Positions 26,284 through 38,051 of a DNA stretch of 64,000 bases are shown here, piece after piece. The position numbers were made by a program, and so were the translations under genes. This DNA is from Melitaea cinxia. Its lineage: Eukaryota; Arthropoda; Insecta; Lepidoptera; Nymphalidae. The notes under the pieces are model-generated. The model had not been told where the DNA came from. It searched no databases and saw only the letters and a list, made by a program, of their open reading frames with translations. Location: NCBI RefSeq assembly GCF_905220565.1, contig NC_059419.1, positions 2,976,001 through 3,040,000 of the forward strand. Direction: 5' to 3'. The stretch's first letter is position 1, and each line of letters starts with the position of its first letter.

Positions 26284-26779
26284 TATTATACATATTACTT
26301 ATAAATTCGTCTTTAAGTTTTCATTATATTATTTAATCTTGAAATTTATAATAGATATTAAAATTGTATATAATATGACATGTACATAAAAACTCTTTAG
26401 TTCTATAATAATGCTCAAAAGTAAAAGGGTCTTTTATCCTATAAATTGAATTTTAAAGACGGATGTCTTAAGAATTCTATTGAAGTTATAACCTCGAACG
26501 TACTGATCAATGTCCTTTGTGTCTTCTCTATTTGACATGAAATTGATGAAGATAGTGACGTCGAGCATTATTTGCCGATAAACTTTAGTCAGAAGCCGCA
26601 GTGTGCACTTGTCCAGTAGTTGACTGCGAAGTAAACATAGCTTGAGTGACTCAACAGATAAATCTCATTTGTGCCTCTCTGACCGTTCCTCACTACACTC
26701 AATTAGATTACGTTTGCGGTTCAAGTGTTGTACTTTTACCTATACATAAACGAAATAAATATTATAAAACGGAAACTTG
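26284..26779. other. AT-rich intergenic DNA, no gene seen
   Basis: Short open frames only, with no recognised similarity. Confidence 0.4.
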
Positions 26780-26995
26780 TCTATACTATAATATTATAAA
26801 GAGATTTGATTGTTTGTTTGTTTGCATTGAATAAGCTCCGAAACTACTGAACCGAATTGAAAAAATCTTTCACTGTATGAAGCTTACACTATCCGCGGAT
26901 TACATAGGATATATTATATTTTCAAAAACATTGGGAAAAAATATTTTGAAATTTTTGTTAAATACCGGGATGCTATGTAAGGAATAAAAGAATAA
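26780..26995 (+). mobile_element. Helitron, 5' end intact
   Basis: It starts TCTATACTATAATATTATAA, then TTTGATTGTTTGTTTG and AACTACTGAACCGAATTG, the standard 5' region of the family. The 3' end was not located. Confidence 0.55.
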
Positions 26996-27453
26996 TTTGT
27001 GGGAATAAAATATAAATATATAAACATCAATAACTAAAATTATTGAACCCGTGTATTCAAACTTGAAGTTTCGTAAAAGAAGTCGAAAGGTTTAATATAT
27101 TTTCAAAGTTACCGAGAGAGGTGTTAAAGAATAAATAACATAAACATCAAAAAAGTCAATTAAAAGTTTGAGCTGAAAAGGTTTTATGAAACTTTTTTTT
27201 CTTAAATACAATATTAAAGGTATTTTAATGTCATTTATTTGTACTTATAAATCAATTAGTATGTATTACTTAAATGTAGCTTATGAATAACACAAGGTAT
27301 CCGTCCACTGTACAAAGAAAAAACCTAGATAATATTATAGTAATTATTATGTTTAAATTGAATTTCTAAAATTTATACATACTTAATCAAACTTCTTGTT
27401 AGATTTTTAATTGTATTATACCATACATAATTACCTACTAATTGACCTACGTG
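26996..27453. other. AT-rich intergenic DNA, no gene seen
   Basis: No coding frame or confident repeat was recognised. Confidence 0.4.
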
Positions 27454-28279
27454 TCTATACCTATATATATAAATAAAATTGAAGTGTTTGACATATAGTT
27501 TATGTAACTAGATTTTAGTAATTGAGGTGTTTCTGTTTGTTTTTTGTGTGTATTGCGAATATTTTGTAAAAGTTACAATGGGACGTGTCCATGTAGGAAA
27601 AGTCCCAAAAATTAAGAAAAAAAGTACATATAGTTATTTACACGATACTGAAACACAAACGATTTTAAAAATTTTGTCTGTCTGTCTTTTTGTCCGGGCT
27701 AGTCTTTGGAATGGTTTAACCGATTTTTAAGAGACTTTTAGACTTTAAGGTTGTAGACCAATATAAAGGCATGTTTTTATCCCGGAATTCCCGCGAAATC
27801 GGGATTTAAGCGGGAAAAGCCAGACAACATAACGTACCCGAGTACTTACCGCCCAGATATGTATGAAATAACCAAATATTTCTATTAAATACGTCACTTT
27901 TTGAGACCATATTTATATATCTTTATTAATAACTAGCTGCCTAACAGTTCTTCGTTCTGTCAAAAGTTAATTGTAAATATTAGTTTTTTTTTATTGTTTT
28001 TTTTTTTGGTATTAAAACCTTCCGTGGGTCTTATGGAACATACAAAAAAAATAATTAGCCAAATTAGTTGAGCCATTCTCGAGTTATGCGCTTAGCAACA
28101 TTCATTTTTATTTATACTATAGATATAAAAAAAAATAGTTTGTTTAAAAGTGCCAATCTCAGGATCTACGGGTGCGGATTAAAAATTCTATTTGTCTTTT
28201 ATAGCTCACTTACCAAGGAAGCCTTCCTATAGGCTATTTTTTTCAGATTAACGCGCCTGAAACCGTGGGGCAGAGCTAG
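27454..28279 (+). mobile_element. Helitron containing a nested Helitron
   Basis: It starts TCTATACCTATATA and ends CTAG at 28276-28279 before T. It includes a short CTGT run (27675-27690), the same seed that is expanded at 19161. A second Helitron (27933-28133) is inserted in the opposite orientation. Confidence 0.55.
27933..28133 (-). mobile_element. Nested Helitron
   Basis: CTAG at 27933-27936, end ATAGA|T at 28133. The interior block TTCTCGAGTTATGCGCTTAG relates it to 12669-12870 and 32325-32616. Confidence 0.55.
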
Positions 28280-28921
28280 TATTATTTGAATAACGATATG
28301 TGCCGAAAATATCTCACGTCCAGAGTAAAGTATTTCAGATTTCAGAGTAACATTTTGTAAGTATCGCTGCTCGCGGCTGTATCGCTAAATGACAGGAGTC
28401 GAATGTTAGATGAAAAAATATTATTCGTAACGTATTACTTCCCTACGAGATTTATAAGCAAGTAGATCTCTTAAATGTAAATAAATTTATGTATTAAATA
28501 AATACTTACAGTTTCTTTTTCAACGTGTGCTTTTTTTTGCTATAGTAAAAATAAGTATCAAAACTATTTATCCAAGTATCTCTTCAGCTTTAAATTTGTA
28601 CCAAAAACAAAACTCGAATGAATGCGAGAAAATAGTTTTCCATTCGGTTCGGACGAATGGAGAAAACTGGTATAAGCGAATTAAGATTTTAACTCTCGTG
28701 GACGCGACAGTTATACAAATTAAGGGAATTTCACAGCGGAGCCGAAAATAGGAAATTTAAATGCCAGGTCGACAAATTTTTATCGACGCCTCCTGAATAT
28801 TAACGCGATAAGTATTACTCATGCAAACGCATTTACACGTAACTTAGTATGTACGTACTCAATTATCCTTTTAAACGTAGTAACGTTTTGAATTTTAAAG
28901 TGAGGCAATTTATATATGAAA
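28280..28921. other. Intergenic DNA, no gene seen
   Basis: A 74-codon open frame at 28527-28751 has no recognisable similarity. Nothing else was recognised. Confidence 0.4.
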
Positions 28922-29220
28922 CTAGCTGACTCGGCAAACGCTATTTAAAAATAGGGATTGGTGGTAGAAGGGTGAAAATTTAGGGTTGTATGTATTTTTC
29001 AACGCCAAATCATAATAAAATAAAAAATAAATAATTTATCTAAAAATTAAAAAATAATAATTAGGGGTTGACTACCCTTAACATTTAGGGGGATGAAAAA
29101 TAGATGTTGTTCAATTCTTAGATCTACCCAATATGCACACAAAATTTTATGAGAATCGGTCAAGCCGTTTCGGAGGAGTTTAACTACAAACACCGCGACA
29201 CGAGAATTTTATATATTAGA
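28922..29220 (-). mobile_element. Non-autonomous Helitron, twin of 30320-30637
   Basis: CTAG at 28922-28925 and ATATTAGA|T at the other end. It is nearly identical over most of its length to the copy about 1.4 kb downstream, differing mainly near the CTAG end. Confidence 0.7.
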
Positions 29221-29695
29221 TTAACAAATTAAAAATATATTTAGGTACTGACTTAGTGCTCTATTTAATTATAGTCCAGCAGTCGCCGAATGTATTGTTT
29301 TCATGAGTTATATCCAATTACGTCAACTAGTGGTAGTTAATTTAAATTATAACTTTGAATATTAAACAAAATAGTACATATATATATGTGTGTGCTTCAA
29401 ATACGTGGTAGTATGTGTAATGTTTTTTTATTGATTTAATTTATTTTTTATGCATAATTAAAAAACATATTAGCATTCTGCACACTTTCTGTATAAACTA
29501 TAAGTGTGCGAAATTTCATCTGTTGTCTGTATGTGTATGTTAAAAGTATTAATATATTATCATATTACCTTTGAAAACACTTTATTCTCAATAATTGTAA
29601 CAGGTTGTTCAAACTCATCAAAATGTAATGTCATTGATCAGAGTAATATGTCCAGAAATTTCTAAACATAACTAATTGAGTGTGAAGCATTTATT

Positions 29696-29698
<3 letters not shown>
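29221..29698. other. AT-rich intergenic DNA, no gene seen
   Basis: No gene, RNA or confident repeat was recognised. Confidence 0.4.

Positions 29699-29752
<54 letters not shown>
29699..29752. repeat. (TA)27 microsatellite
   Basis: An uninterrupted TA dinucleotide run of 54 bp. It creates an artefactual Tyr-Ile open frame. Confidence 0.95.
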
Positions 29753-29756
<4 letters not shown>

Positions 29757-30319
29757 CTGCTAATAATTAGGCGTCCCACATGGGCCGAAATGCATCTAAA
29801 CTGGCGTCCACCTCCTTTAGACGTCCGCATATCGGACGCCACTTTTTTAATCGATGTCCCATTAGTCCTTTTGGCTCTAGCTACCTGTACAACAAAAATC
29901 GCAGGAAGCCAAAAAATCGTTGAGACATTTGCATTTGTATAACTAAAACTTCCGCGAAATTCCGCACCAACGGTGCAGCGCTAGTCTGGCGCGTATATCG
30001 ACAGAGCGTATACTCTGCTAAAACTCTTCCGATACAACCGATTATTTGACGTCCTATTGCGACGTTGCCAAACTGACTGTATTTGAAGGTTTTGAAATAT
30101 TCAATTAAGTCAAAACAAATCATTTAAAAACAGTTGCTACGCACGTGTCGCTGCTTATTTGACGCTCGGTTGCAAAATACTGCTTAAGTAGTAAAATAAA
30201 ATAAAAGTACATTTAAAAGGAAAAAGTGAGGCTTTAACGAATTTACGAATTGAATTTACATATTAAACGGAAAAGTGACACTATTTTGTCATAAAAATAA
30301 AAATATTTCTATAAGTTAA
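29753..30319. other. Unassigned, less AT-rich intergenic segment
   Basis: The stretch 29753-30170 is noticeably richer in GC and CpG than its surroundings but shows no protein similarity. It may be an unrecognised transposon fragment. Confidence 0.35.
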
Positions 30320-30637
30320 CTAGCTGACCCGGCAAAACGTTGTCTTGCCGCTAAACGCTATTTTAAAATAGGGGTTGGTGGTAGAAGGGTGAAAACATAG
30401 GGTTGTATGTATTTTTCAACGCCAAATCATAATAAAATAAAAAATAAAATAATTTATCTAAAAATTAAAAATTAAATTTAGGGGTGGACTACCCTTAACA
30501 TTTAGGGGGATGAAAAATAGATGTTGTTCGATTCTCATACCTACCCAATATGCACAAAAAATTTCATGAGAATCGGTCAAGCCGTTTCGGAGGAGTTTAA
30601 CTACAAACACCGCGACACGAGAATTTTATATATTAGA
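30320..30637 (-). mobile_element. Non-autonomous Helitron, twin of 28922-29220
   Basis: CTAG at 30320-30323, then GCTGACCCGGCAAAACG, ending ATATTAGA|T. It has a fuller 3' end than its twin. Confidence 0.7.
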
Positions 30638-30944
30638 TATACATTATCTATACTTTTTTGCATGAATATGGAAGCCAGGCTGGGTAGCAGTCTTTGAATC
30701 TGAAAAAACAAAGGTTCTGTTACATTTAATACATTTTTGCAATGATTTTTTATTTGGTTACTGAGCGCCCCTACTGAAAATTTGTGTTTTTTGTTTAGTG
30801 ACGGTTTGGTCATGGTCACGTCGAATATGTAGTGGTTCGAATAGTAGGTATACAGATTTACGACGTCCGTATATAAGGTAAGGGCTACGCAATACGTAAC
30901 ACATATACGGACGTTAGTTTGACGCATACTGTTATTAAGGATAC

Positions 30945-31735
30945 GAAGTTTTTTTGCAGCTGTTCTGGTTTTTGACCCAATCCAGGCTACACGCAATGCC
31001 GTCAAAAAACTTTGGGACACTTTTAGACAATGAAAGTTTTAGAATTGCTCTCGGTCTCCGGTTGGGAGCTCCACTGTGCTTTGAACACAGATCTCCGTGC
31101 GGAAAAGAGGTCGATTCTTTCGGACTACACGGCCTTTCCTGTAACAAGAGTTCAGGTAGGTTTTCCCGCCACGGTTCCCTAAACGATACCATAAAAAAAC
31201 TCTTGCCACCATCGACGTTCCTGCTCTTATCGAGCCTACTGGAATTAGTCGCAATGATGGCAAGAGACCTGATGGATTGACGTTGGTTCCCTGGGAAAGG
31301 GGACGGGCGCTTTTGTGGGACGCAACCTGCGTTGACACACTTGCTCCTTCTCATGTCAGGGAAACAGCCTTAAAAGCGGGAGCCACAGCGGAAAAAGCTG
31401 AAACGACTAAACGGCACAAGTATTCGTCATTAATTTCAAATTACATCTTTGTGCCATTTGCAGTCGAAACACTTGGACCTTGGAGTAGCAGTGCTAAATT
31501 TTTTTTTAAATGAGATAACTCTTCGCCTTATTGCCTCCACTGGTGACAAGAGGGCTGGTGCATTTTTTTGCACAGAGAATCGGCATAGCGATTCAACGAG
31601 AAAATGCTGTCAGCATTCTTGACACGTTTCCACGCGGACATGATTTATACCAAAACTATCTGTAAATATTTAGTTCTTAAGTTGTGAATTGTAAATATGT
31701 ATAATGTTTAATAAACTATTGTTATCCACTTAAAA
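30945..31735 (+). mobile_element. Restriction-like-endonuclease LINE, copy 2 (5'-truncated, decayed)
   Basis: The C-terminal part of the same element as 9725-11640, in the opposite orientation. It begins at the AMPSKN block, then the Cys/His cluster (CFEHRSPCG...LHGLSC) and the nuclease module with KRPDGLTLVPWERGRALLWD. It is broken by frameshifts near 31200, at the T-run near 31500 and at the T-run near 31565. The 3' end matches copy 1 up to an A-rich tail. Unlike copy 1 it keeps the PD of the presumed nuclease motif. Confidence 0.75.
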
Positions 31736-32224
31736 AAAATTAGAAACCTACTTAAAAGATATTCTTTATATTTTATAAGTAAATATTGTTTGACGACGTT
31801 TAAATTTGCCAGACGACTTAGGTAAATCATTCTAGTGAAATAGAGTTAAGTAGTTAGACTATTTAGTCTGTATAAAAATATTTTAGCCGTGAGACATTTT
31901 TATATTGAAAATGATAATAATATGTTGTTTGTAAAAGCAGGCAGCACAACTATTTGTGGCTATAAAACTTAATTAACCTATAAGATTCGTCAGCGAAGAA
32001 GAAAAAATAATATCCTCGTATTCTTGGATGCCCAGTTACCCATGTTCTAAAATTACTTGAAATCCGTTTAGCTGTTTGGCGTGATGAAGACACAACGACA
32101 CATACAAACATATAAAAAAAATGTTCGATTCAGTAACCTGTATTCATAGACCGTATCACTTTTTTTAAATATCTTCAATGTACAGAAAGTATCCGTGGCA
32201 GGATAAGGGAACATTATTTATTAT
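31736..32224. other. AT-rich intergenic DNA, no gene seen
   Basis: A possible Helitron scrap lies around 32040-32110 (AATCCGTTTAGCTGTTTGGC). No gene recognised. Confidence 0.35.
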
Positions 32225-32279
32225 TATTCTTTGACGGTTCGCAGGATAGTGGACATAACCTGCGAACCGTCAAAGAATA
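32225..32279. repeat. Perfect hairpin, 21-bp arms
   Basis: The arm TATTCTTTGACGGTTCGCAGG (32225-32245) is exactly complementary to 32259-32279, with a 13-nt loop. It could be a fold-back element or a small hairpin RNA; nothing in the sequence decides. Confidence 0.85.
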
Positions 32280-32324
32280 CTTATAAGAAATGGACATAAC
32301 GATAAATAATTATTTATTATATTA

Positions 32325-32616
32325 CTAGCTGACCCGGCGAACTTCGTATCGCCTAACACAAACTTTATCGTATGGTATTAAAGTTCAAATTGACTTTTAA
32401 GTATTATCACAAATCTTTTGTATGGGAGTATAGAAAAGTGTTGTTTGTAGACTTTTTCAGGAAATTTAAATTTTTTTTTTTTAGAATTTTTCTCTCCGTA
32501 AGAACCATCCTCGTACTTCAAGGAACATTTAAAAAAAAGAATTAGCGAAATCGGTCCAACCGTTCTCGAGTTTTGCGCTTAGCAACACATTTTGCGATTC
32601 ATTTTTATATATAAGA
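32325..32616 (-). mobile_element. Non-autonomous Helitron
   Basis: CTAG at 32325-32328, GCTGACCCGGCGAACTTCG, ending ATATAAGA|T. It is the same subfamily as 12669-12870 and about 90 bp longer. Confidence 0.7.
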
Positions 32617-33489
32617 TTATTCTGATGATGTGCTACGTCGTCAATAATTAAAATGTTAAAAGCCTAAATAAAATATATGTTGCAACTCATTAAGAGAGCT
32701 ATTATAAGATGAAAAATTGGAGGTGTTCCTATGACCGTTACATGTTAAAATTTCAACGAGCGTAATAGAATTATTTCTTAAGTTAACGATAGATGATCAC
32801 ACCTACTAGAAAACTGGCAACGTCGCATTTCAGCTTACTTCTCACTCATTTCATCATTACTTATATAGGACGCTAAATAATCGGTGCATTAAGTGAGGCT
32901 ATATGGATATATGGAGGAAGCAATAACATAAGTATCATGAAAGGGGTTCATAAATGGTTGGGCACAACTGCAAGCAGAATATTCTCAAAAACGAAATTTA
33001 AAGAAATTGATATAACCCACGGAATTTAAAATGAAAAAAATAAGCAACATTCGCAGAAAAAACATATAAAATGTAAGCATAACTGAGGGACGTCGTAATA
33101 ACGCAGTTTGTGCTTGACGCCAAAAATGTATCTGGATGTATATATATATATATATATATATATAAAACTATATATCTAAAAATAACTGATACAGTTTTGT
33201 GAAGTTCAAAAGATTTTCTTTATTATCTCTTAATAAAATAATTCTTATTAACAAAATATTTAAAGGAAATAAAATGAAGAATATCGGACGGAATTTAAGA
33301 GTATTTCTTCAAAAGCAACAATACTTTTAACATATTTTATATTTCAACGCTGACAAAAATATTTCTACTACACAAAATCTTAATAAAAGCTAGAGTATAA
33401 GATCTATTTCATATAGTTAGATCTAGTATCTCTACATAGATAATATTAGTTTTAATTTATATTACAAAACTTTGGTACTAATTATTTAC
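32617..33489. other. AT-rich intergenic DNA, no gene seen
   Basis: It includes a TA run at about 33138-33164. No gene or confident repeat was recognised. Confidence 0.4.
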
Positions 33490-33577
33490 AAATCAACAAA
33501 CACAACAATGCTGGCGGCATTTCCCCATTTAATTGCAAGGCTGATTCTCTAAGAAAAAAACGTATCAGCCTCTTTAT
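33490..33577 (-). mobile_element. Scrap of the restriction-like-endonuclease LINE, copy 3
   Basis: About 85 bp matching, on the minus strand, the coding segment around the IQRGNAAS block of copies 1 and 2 (CAATGCTGGCGGCATTTCCC). Confidence 0.6.
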
Positions 33578-33585
33578 TTATTTAT

Positions 33586-33745
33586 TTTATACTTTATTGT
33601 ACACCACAAATATATTACAGACAAAGCATAAAGATAGTTACAGACAGTGAAGTACAATGGGCGGACTTATGGCTAATTAGCCATTTCTTCCAGACAACCC
33701 ATACCACAGAGGAGACAAAGTATTTTGCATAATTCAATAAAAAAC
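33586..33745 (-). repeat. Retroelement 3' tail (repeat I), copy 1
   Basis: A T-rich start followed by TTTATTGTACACCACA and, further on, ACAATGGGCGGACTT. It is similar in layout to 39972-40100. Read on the minus strand it resembles the poly(A) end of a LINE. Confidence 0.4.
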
Positions 33746-34914
33746 AACAGAATGTACCACTTATGACCATTTTAGGCAAAAATAATTAATTTTTATATGT
33801 AAATACCAAAAAAAAATATGACGATAAGACGTTCAAAAAGTATTTGTAACTTGATAGAAGATTTTTATGAAGTTATTTACCAATCTTATTCGTGTATCTA
33901 ATTTAAGACGTATAAATTATTGTTAAATTGAGTTGTTAAGGTGAAGTTAGTTAAACAAACCTTGAAAGTTGAAAAATAATAAAAAGCTAAGTTTATCGTT
34001 CATTACATAGAGGTCTAGACTACCTAGTCATATAGTTGTACAATTTCACACAATTTAACAACACAATTATTATTAATATATGTATTCAAGTGTTTAGATT
34101 TACAGAAAGTGTATTCCTATTAATCGCTTACTACGTTGGTTCAGGAATACCCTGTCCTAAAATAATGGTGAATATAAACTTTTACTACACAATTTTTTTA
34201 CTTTTCAGGCAATTTTCTTCACCTACAATTACTAAAGTTTGTTTTTTAACGTTATGTGCAGCAAGCTTTTAAGCTTTTATAAATGTCAGTGGAGTTTGGC
34301 TTGAAGTTTCTTTGTAGTGTTGCAAGCTGCAATAAATATAGCTCCAATAATTTAACGAATTTACTAAAAAAACCACAAATATCATAAATTCAATTGCAAT
34401 TTATGTTAATATAATTATCTCAACAATTTAGGCTAATATAATTTGATTGAAAATGTTCTAAAATTGCTAACTACATTTAAAATTAAAAAACGGACCAATA
34501 TACACATTTGTATTATACATAATTATATTGTACAATAGGAGCATATCAAATTTTCTTATAATTTAACATACGAATATAATTGATTATAAAACGCTAATTT
34601 GTTAAATAAATTTAATATAATTTTTTTTTTACATTTATATGAAAAAACTAATAAAATAAACATTAGTACATTTTGAAAATAAGCTAGCTTGTTATTTCCT
34701 AACTCAATTTAGGGTTTGTATTAAGTTTAGACGTTTCCTTAAAATTTTATATCATTCATGAATACTACGGAAGTTCTTTAAAATAAAAGATATATTTATA
34801 TATTTGATAAAAGATTACTACTATTCTTGTTCTGCATTTCTTTAGTTTATACCTACGTTAAATTTCTTAAAAGAATTCTATTACCTACTTCATGTCCTAG
34901 CTCCCTCTAGTGAA
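33746..34914. other. AT-rich intergenic DNA, no gene seen
   Basis: Strongly AT-rich with only short open frames. No RNA gene or confident repeat was recognised. Confidence 0.4.
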
Positions 34915-35251
34915 CACAACTTTAAACCCCGCTTTGGCGGAAGATGGCCGTCGCGTGCCGATTGTTGCTCTGATTGTTTAAGACGATTAAAAAAGTTTTT
35001 AACTATTAAAACGTGATTTTTGACTGCGAACTTTGCTACAGAGTTATAAAGTGAATCAAATAGGTGGATCTAAGTGTGTTTATAAAGTGATTTCTTTAGT
35101 TTTTCACTCAAAAAGTCCTACGACTTTAGTGTGTATGAAGCTACTAGTTTTCCAAGAGTGGTTTTACAGTGGAATGTTGTGATAATATTTCGATTGGATA
35201 GTGTGTTTAAGCTCATATTTCGTCTGGGATTAGCTACATTTATTTTAAAAG
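34915..35251 (+). promoter_or_regulatory. Possible promoter and non-coding first exon
   Basis: Abruptly less AT-rich than the surroundings. It contains GGAAGATGGCCGTCGCG at about 34940-34956, an AAGATGGC core like YY1/Pho sites of promoters, and ends in AAAAG|GTATGT, a strong splice donor with the intron starting at 35252. No long ORF is present, so a non-coding exon is the simplest reading. The downstream exon is not visible. Confidence 0.3.
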
Positions 35252-37899
35252 GTATGTTCTTCCAACGTTTACGTAAAGTATGGTAAACTTTCGTAAAGTT
35301 CGTTTGTTTACTTCTTAACTTGGTTGCGCATGTTCAGTAGATCATAAAGTTTTAATAATCCAAGTTGTGACTTTTTAACTTTGTAGCTTATTTTTAGGAT
35401 GAATACATTACACCGTAATATTTACTAGGCATACTTAAATATAAAACATTAAAAACAAAGTGTACTTATTTTTATATTTCATTTTGTCATAAGATCGGTA
35501 TGTGTTATTTTGTCTATTATTATTCCACGTACCTGTTTGTGAATTTAGTAGTTGTATTTAGAGATAATTTCAATACGTGTAATCTAGATTTCTAATAAAC
35601 ATTGAAGATGTGCACTTATTTGTTTCTCATGGTCATTCAACCTGTTCGTGACCGCAGTTTACAGCCTCCGCGGCTGCCACTTTCTTATTTTGTTGATCTG
35701 TAAAGAAGAAAAAAAAGTACCTACAGTAGGAATAGATAATAGAACATATTGTTTTAAAAAATTATGTTTTATATTATGTATATTCTTGTTTATTTAATAT
35801 GTTATTGACTAGTACTTTCTGATAGGAATTTTTGTTTATATTTTGATACATATGTAAACTGTTAACATATAAAAACCGCAATACGTTAAATAGTGTTATT
35901 TCGAAAGAAATGATTTATCCTGGTTTTCTTTGACTTAGTAAAATGTATTAGTAAATATATCCTATATATGATAAAAGACTAGGCAAAAGGCGCCATTTCA
36001 TCCGCGTTTTTAATTGTTGCTTTGATCATATCAGTCACAGTGTAACATTTTAAGCCTATATAATTCCTTAAAGATTTAACAATTCTAAAATATATAATAG
36101 AAATACACTGATATATTTAACATACATAAAAAACAAAAACCTTAATATATTACAATCATAGAAAAAGAAACAGTATACTTACATAGATAAATAAAATTAT
36201 AATAAATTGTATATTTTAAGATAATGCAAAAAGTTTACTTAATAAAAGTTTTTTAGGTGTAAAGTGGAATCTTGAATTTGAAAATAGTTTTTGTGTATGA
36301 ACCGCAAGTTCAAGAATTTTTTTTTAAATATGGTACCTCTTTTTTTTTTTTAAATTTATTGAGAGTTAAATTCGAGTCCTTCGCTCTCTTTGGTACCTAT
36401 ATTATATAATAATACCGCAGTAAAAAAAAAACTTTTTATTTTATATTTTAAAATAATATTTACTTAATTGTAATAAATATTGAAAACGCTTGCAGTTATC
36501 TAACTTTCATCTTGCACCTGGCTTTGCCCGTAGCATCAACAGGTACAGTATCATCAGTAAATTATATTATATAATCAATGAAATATATAACCAACAGTAA
36601 TAAGCATGTGAATATTTAAACCAAGCCAATTAAGCATGCTATCATCATGTTCAATCCATATTTCATACATAATTGATGACAATGTCGTTTGTCAGCTAAC
36701 TTTAAAATCATCCATATTGAATTTTACACAACAATTGGTAATTTTAATTTATGAAAATTGTGTATTCATTTTTGTAAATAAAATTTTATTACTTTTATGA
36801 ATGAAAGTTTAGAAGTGTAGAGGTATTTTACAAAATATACTGTGTGTATCAGTTATTGTTTTATGATTATGAATTATATTTTTATAATTTTTATATTTTG
36901 ACCTTTATTTTTAATTTTTTTCTTGTTATTCTATTTATTTACTAAGCAAACAGCTAAACTCATCTGGCATTTTGGCTTTGTGACAGCTTATAGTCTAAAA
37001 AACAGTTTTTAAAATAGTTACTTTTTACTTAAAAAAATTATGCGGTAGCTATCATATGGATTTAAATGCAACAGATAGGAAGTACAGGTTTTATCTGTAA
37101 TTAATATTATCCAGGTGCTCGAGACTGATAATATCTTTGGCTTTTAGGATATTATTATAATTATATGTGTTTGTTTGATACCCGATAGTTATACAAGTAG
37201 TGTAATATTTTTTTACTTAATTTGCTTGTTATATTTTTATTTGTTGTTATTTTATTGTTTAAATAAGTATAAACATACATGACCAAAATTTTCATCTTGG
37301 TGTCATTAAAAAGTTATAGAATATGCGTAGAAGTTTTACTAGACACTTCTTTGGAGTTACAATAAAACTCAACACTCCTTTAGTACTAAAGTTTTAATTC
37401 CATGAATAACTTGAATTTTGATATATATTTTTTTGTCTTTAATATAGGCCGAAAGGCTTCCTTTAAAAAAGGAAGGAGCTTCACTTGTGCTACTTTACTG
37501 AGGACTTCTAAATATATCTCGATATTTAAAAAAAATTAAAAAAAATCATGCATATAAACCGTGATAAAATTTGAAAAGTTGTTTCATTATGATAATATTA
37601 ATTTTTTTTTTATAACTCATGATTTGTTCACAATATTTTCTTCATAGAAAAAGTATGAAATGAATTTTTAACAAAAAATTTGTAATGCTATAATAATGCG
37701 TTGGTTGCCAATTGTGGTTCATTCTGATTCATTTACAATGTCTGACGCACGTAATTTCCTAAAAAACTGCACATTTTCTAAGATTTTAAATATATTTCAT
37801 TGTGATATGACTGATATGTAAAGAAAATGTGAAGACGTGATTAGGTCTTGTTTATGGACTTGGCTACATGCGACGACTTCATATTATGTTACATTGCCT
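35252..37899. other. Repeat-poor AT-rich DNA, possible intron
   Basis: No coding exon recognised. A short inverted repeat (CTTCCTTTAAAAAAGGAAG) lies near 37456-37476. It may be the start of an intron belonging to the candidate exon upstream. Confidence 0.3.
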
Positions 37900-38051
37900 C
37901 TCTATTGCAGACAGTTCTTTAATACGAAAGAACTTCTCCAAAAGCTATATTACATAACGCTGTGTTCAAATCGGACCAGTAGTTTCTGAGATTAGCGCGT
38001 TCAAACAAACAAACAAACAAACTCTTAACAAGCTTTATAATATTAGTTTAG
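37900..38051 (-). mobile_element. Helitron 5'-region fragment
   Basis: AATCGGACCAGTAGTTTCTG, then GAGATTAGCGCGTTC, then four AAAC units, then CTTTATAATATTAGTTTAGA|T: the reverse complement of the family's 5' end. The CTAG end was not seen. Confidence 0.6.
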
